Below are positions 58,588 to 62,342 of a stretch of DNA of 62,342 bases, piece by piece. The notes under the pieces were generated by a model. That model was given only the letters and a program-made list of their open reading frames with translations. It did not search any database and was not told where the DNA came from. This DNA is from Microbulbifer okhotskensis (GTDB lineage Bacteria; Pseudomonadota; Gammaproteobacteria; Pseudomonadales; Cellvibrionaceae). The stretch spans positions 1 through 62,342 of the forward strand of contig NZ_JALBWM010000016.1 in assembly GCF_023895975.1 (NCBI RefSeq), written 5' to 3'. The translations under genes and the position numbers were made by a program. Position 1 is the stretch's first letter. Each line of letters opens with the position of its first letter.

Positions 58588-58709
58588 TGCAGATTGGGAC
58601 ATCCATAGATTGGAGAGGGGCGCCAGCAATGAAGCTAACCTTCCCTCTGGCGGCTCTTTCTTTTTGGCTTAGAGCTAAAGAAACTGAAATTCTGGGAATT
58701 GCTAGTTAG
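58588..58709. repeat. Tandem repeat, copy 2
   Basis: Copy 2 follows directly and keeps the same hairpin and T-rich tail. It is one base shorter in the loop, where the C-run of copy 1 reads AACCTTCCC, and differs at a few more sites. Confidence 0.85.
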
Positions 58710-58779
58710 GTTTTGGGAATCGCTGCTTTTGGATAAAAGGGCGGCAATCGTGCTAACGAGTACTTGAGGCAGGAGTAGA

Positions 58780-59196
58780 TTAATAGGGCGCAGCTGAGAG
58801 TAGGCGCCGACAGTCGCTTATGCCGTGTACCCAGCATTTATTGAGTTGCGTACATGCTTGGTGTACCGCCTCTACAGACCCTACCAATCCTTTAAAGCGA
58901 CTTTCAAAATTCCGGTTGAGATAGAGCCAGTGCTTGGGTGAGATGCCGAGCCGATTCAGAATAGGGGGTGTGTTTTCGGTAATATAGCCTCGTTTTCTGG
59001 GGTCTAAATGTCGGCCACTCCAGTCCACTAGCTCTAAATAGTGACCTAGCTGAAAAGGTAGCCCTTTTGGGGCAAGCCTGGACACCCACCAAATGGTGCC
59101 AAGCTCATCCCCCTTTCGTTGGCTAAACTGATTTGGTGGTTTTACCCGCCTCAAAAGGATGTTGGGATTATGCTTTTTTTTGGGGCGACTAGTATC
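58780..59196 (-). pseudogene. C-terminal remnant of a Y1-type transposase
   Basis: The frame, open from a TGA at 59197-59199, has LLRRVKPPNQ then GLPFQLGHYLELVDWSGRHLDPRKRGYI, PPILNRLGISPKHWLYLNRNFESRFKGLVG. These match the end of the large transposase family common in marine gammaproteobacteria (YLELVDWTGR...HWLYLT..FESRFK). Full-length proteins are over 300 aa, so the N-terminal catalytic part is missing. An ATG within the frame gives 124 codons only. It is a marker of past insertion, not a working gene. Confidence 0.8.
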
Positions 59197-59378
59197 TCAG
59201 ATACCGCGTTATCCAATGAGAAAATAAAGTCAATCCAGCCTGAGTTAGAGCATGAAGCACACGACTGGTTTTAATAAGAAAAGCGCAGCCCCTCCTTTGC
59301 CTATTGACCGCCGCGCCAACTCGGTGAAGACCTATTGAACTGATAACAAGCGCCCTTCCTATTGGGGAAATTAATTTT

Positions 59379-59579
59379 TCAAAGATTTCCATTGTCCAGT
59401 TCCAGTTCCAGTTCCCGTTCATTTCGGATGCGCACATAAATTTCTTCACGGTGAACGGACAAAGATTTTGGGGCGTGAATCCCTATCTTCACCTGATTAC
59501 CCTTAACCTCCAATACTGTGATTGAGACATTGGTTCCAATTCTTAGGTTTTCGCCGGTCCGGCGTTTCAAGATCAACAT
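59379..59579 (-). CDS. csrA: CsrA/RsmA-type carbon storage regulator, accessory copy
   Basis: The 66-aa product, starting [15 protein letters not shown], is a clear Csr[35 protein letters not shown], with the RNA-binding L4 and R44-region residues (VHREEI) kept. TAGGAAA lies six bases before the ATG. CsrA dimers bind GGA hairpins at ribosome binding sites. Its end ([12 protein letters not shown]) comes from a short tandem hexamer, CAGTTC on the plus strand. The chromosomal housekeeping csrA usually sits between alaS or lysC and tRNA genes; this one is between a transposase remnant and rhs debris, so it is likely an acquired paralogue. Confidence 0.9.
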   Translation of the reverse strand: MLILKRRTGENLRIGTNVSITVLEVKGNQVKIGIHAPKSLSVHREEIYVRIRNERELELELDNGNL

Positions 59580-60206
59580 ATTTATTTCCTACTGATACTC
59601 AAACCATGGATAGGTCTTCCGGGCAAGGAAGGCTTGGAATGTGATTTTCGAAGGAAATACGAGGAGGGGCACGAGAACGGTAGGCACAAAAGAAGAAAAG
59701 GCGGACGCAACGCTCCCAGAGCTTGGGGTATCGCTCCAAGCTACTGAATGTACTCCACTTTATTGAAGACGAACGGGTTTCTAGCGTATTATCCATATAG
59801 CCATTTTGATACTGTTCTTATCAATTTGGTTAGCTGGCCCCTGGTGTTACAGCACCTTGGGTCAGCGCCTTTTATTTACTCTTAGGTCACGCTGCCGTTC
59901 TCCTTTGGAGGGATGGACTGATTAATGAATTCTTGGGTTTCTTGAGTCTCTCTTGAGCTTATTTTACGGCATGGGCTCACAGAAGCTTACTCAATCACGC
60001 CCCATAATACTGATAAATATCTATCGATTTTACGCAGTTTTGACACTGAAAAAAACTTAATAAAATCCAATAAGATTATTTGTGCGCCTATATTACTATA
60101 CGCATTCGTGTGCTCAGAAAAGCCTCAATTATCCATTTAAAAGTACCAGTTAAACTGGCGAGCTGATCCCAGCTATCCAACAATTCACACCCGCTAAAAT
60201 AGCGGC
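59580..60206. other. Gene-free stretch between csrA and the rhs remnant
   Basis: Some 630 bases show no supported gene. A small GGTG/CACC hairpin with flanking CCC/GGG lies near 59838-59861. A 65-codon minus-strand frame ends 19 bases before csrA and has no ribosome binding site. The right half is AT-rich. Confidence 0.5.
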
Positions 60207-62256
60207 TGCCGGATTATTACCCCCTACGGCGCCTCCAACGGAGTACAAAAACTCTTCAATGCCACCGGGGAAACCGGCGCGCTCAAACTCTCTGAAATTC
60301 GCGATGGCTACGGCAACTATTACCTGTTCCACTATATCGACGAACGCCTGATTTGTATCGAGAGCAGCCTTGGCGAAGCCCTGCATATCAGCCCGCCCGA
60401 GGGGCAAGCCAATAGCCTGCGTATTGGGGAGTTAAAGAAAGAAACTCGCGATGGCCGCATTAAAATACTGGCCCAGTACGAATACAGCGATGAAGGCGAC
60501 CTGATAAAAGCCACCGATGCGGATGGATTCAGCGAGCAATATGAATATCACCAGCATGTTATTTCCAAGCGCACCCTGAAAACCGGTTACCGCTTTTACT
60601 TTGAATGGGATAAAGAAGGCCCCTCTGCCCGCTGCGTACGCCAATGGGGCGATTCCATCGACGGGCAGGCGACCTACAACTACGAATTCGCCTGGGATGA
60701 GGATGGCCACGGAGTTACCGTTACGGATACCCGGGGAGGCCAGGAACGCTACCGCTTTAACGATCGCGCCCTGCCGATTTACCACCGCGACCCCGAAGGG
60801 GCCGAGACCCTCTACAGCTACAACGACCTGGGCCAAGTCACCAAAGTGCAGCTGCCCAGCGATGATGGCCGCCTGCGCGAAGAAATTTATCACTACGACG
60901 AGCAGGGTCGCCTGAGCCAAAAGACCGATGCCAGCGGCAACAGCCACCGTATCGAATACAATCGCGAAGGCCTGCCCGTAAAAGTGACCGACCCTGCCGG
61001 CAACAGTTGGCAGCGCCGCTACAACAAAAATGGCCAGATCGTAGGTACCGAAGATCCTCTGGGTAATCGCACCCAGTACGGCTATAACCCCGTGGGCCTG
61101 ATCGGCAGTGTCACCGACCCCCTGGGCAACGCCACCCGCTATCTGTGGAACCCCGAAGGTAAACTTGCCGCCGTTAAAGACCCCATGGGCCGCACCCAGC
61201 ACTATCGCTACGATGGTGCCCGCCGCCTGGCAGAAGTGCAGCACGCCCCCGGCCAGATAACGCATTACGAATACGATACCCAGGATCGCATTCATGCAGT
61301 TACCACCCCAGACGGCGCCCGCACCCAATACAGCTACAACCCCCAAGGGCTGCTCGCCGAAGTTACCGACTCGGAAGGCCGCAGCACCTGTTATGCCTAC
61401 GACGGCCTCAGCCAGGTAAAAACCCGCACCAACCCGGACGGCAGCCGCCTCGAATACCACTACGATGGCGAGCGTAACTTAATTGGCCTCACCAACGAAA
61501 ATGGCGAGCGCTACCAGCTTAAATACGATCTTAACGAACGCCTGATTGAAGAAGTGGGCTTCGATGGCCGCGTGACTCGCTACGCCTATAACCGTGCCGG
61601 TCATCTGGTCAGCTCCAGAGCGGTCACGGATACGGATAGCGGCAAGGGAATCGACACCCTCTTCGAGCGCGACCCTTTCGGCCGCCTGCTGGAAGAAGTC
61701 ACCCCGGAACTTCCGCTACAACCGCAGCGGTCAGCTAATTGAAGCGGAAAATACCCACCGCAAACTGCGCTGGGAATACGATGCCAATGGCCGCGTAACT
61801 GCGGATTGGCAGGGCAAAGATAAACTCACCCATAACTACGATGCTGCTGGCAACCGCATTGCCACGACTTTGCCTGATGGTGAAATACTCAACTTCGCCT
61901 TCAACCCCGCCGGCCAATTCCAAAGCCTGCACCGCCGCCCAGTGGGCAGCGATACCGACCAGCTGATCACCCGAATTGGCCACGATGAACTGGGTCGGGA
62001 AACTGAGCGCCAGCATGGCAACGGACTGGAAAGCCAAAGGGACTACGACCCCCAGGGCCGCCTGCAAAAGCTACGCCTAGGGAAAATCGGTAGTCCAGTA
62101 TCAGATCCGACTCAGGACTCAAGCCCAATCCTGGAACGCGGCTACCAGTACAACAAAGCCGGCCAGATCGCCAAAATTTAAGATAGCCTGCGCGGCACCC
62201 ACAGCTATCACTACGACGCCCTCGATCGCCTCACCCAGGTAGACGGCCCCAACCCC
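60207..62256 (+). pseudogene. Decayed second rhs copy (internal fragment)
   Basis: Homology to the intact rhs begins near the WIIAPYG segment (about residue 537) and runs through the YD repeats in one open frame to 61700. There an 11-base deletion (lacking TGGCATGACCA of the intact copy) shifts the frame. The second frame continues to a GAA-to-TAA change at about 62179, and the homology stops in the VDGPNP segment at 62256, where another element begins. It has no N-terminus and no toxin tip, so it can only be a donor for recombination. Confidence 0.9.
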
Positions 62257-62342
62257 CAGGGCTGTCCCATATAAATCAGCTTAAATGGTGGCTGTAATTA
62301 TCTTGTCTAAAGTTTCACTATCCCAGCCGGCTTTTTTCCGAA
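62257..62342. mobile_element. Edge of a probable insertion sequence
   Basis: At the break of rhs homology a new sequence begins CAGGGCTGTCCCATATAAAT, of the type seen at IS ends. On the minus strand a frame ends in RKKAGWDSETLDKIITATI and a stop, 20-odd bases inside the end, as a transposase C-terminus would. The rest lies beyond the window. Confidence 0.5.

Noticed and set aside
59189..59449. An 86-codon minus-strand frame overlapping the end of csrA
   Set aside because: Its first part is a shifted reading of csrA; the remainder is not a recognisable protein and may be mobile-element debris.
59599..59796. A 65-codon minus-strand frame just upstream of csrA
   Set aside because: No ribosome binding site, odd composition and no recognisable family. 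Its nearness to csrA is not enough.
60432..61460. A 342-codon open frame on the minus strand across the rhs remnant
   Set aside because: It is the antisense shadow of the repeated GC-rich rhs codons; similar shadows occur at the same place in the intact rhs (52545-53312, 53487-53969). No ribosome binding site or family match.

Overview
The window looks like a chromosomal segment of a marine gammaproteobacterium, most likely Microbulbifer or a relative in the Cellvibrionales. This is inferred from protein character and gene order, not from a marker gene. Two blocks follow gammaproteobacterial synteny: leuS-lptE-holA with a DUF1451 gene opposite, and miaB-phoH-ybeY-corC-lnt. No rRNA, tRNA or CRISPR array was seen.

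Region 1 (1-14.3 kb) holds mixed metabolic and stress genes: a glycerophosphodiesterase, a flavin reductase beside a double-rubredoxin/rubredoxin-reductase fusion, a beta carbonic anhydrase, a GNAT enzyme, a divergent EEP-fold protein, outer-membrane phospholipase A, a Nudix hydrolase, a PLP-dependent Orn/Lys/Arg-type decarboxylase followed by an SDR, and AidB. Region 2 (14.9-19.4 kb) is a complete curli module in one direction: a LuxR/CsgD-type regulator, csgE, csgF, csgG, a CsgB-like minor curlin and a very long CsgA-like curlin (392 aa), closed by a strong terminator. It sits just downstream of holA.

Region 3 (19.4-41.7 kb) is mainly housekeeping: DNA polymerase III delta, LPS assembly (lptE), leucyl-tRNA synthetase, lipoprotein acylation (lnt), tRNA and rRNA maturation (miaB, ybeY), an LpxH-like phosphoesterase overlapping a two-domain OlsF-like acyltransferase, an aminotransferase, a GlcNAc-6-P pair (SIS deaminase and nagA) and a LacI-type regulator.

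Region 4 (41.7-50.0 kb) is an Entner-Doudoroff/lower-glycolysis cluster, edd-zwf-pgl-eda-gap-pyk. It follows a long structured leader and a promoter whose spacer contains a HexR-type dyad; a second, weaker dyad lies 169 bp upstream. No hexR gene is in the window.

Region 5 (50.0-62.3 kb) is an accessory polymorphic-toxin locus. An intact 1664-aa Rhs protein with an AT-rich C-terminal toxin is followed by a small putative immunity gene, then a displaced Rhs-core/WHH-nuclease orphan module with its own putative immunity gene. After that come a 124-bp tandem repeat with terminator-like hairpins, a truncated transposase, an extra csrA-like gene, and a decayed second rhs copy cut at the right edge by what looks like an insertion sequence. 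This is the most variable part of the window. The toxin chemistry of the intact Rhs tip, the roles of the cognate small proteins and the reason for a csrA paralogue there are the main open questions.
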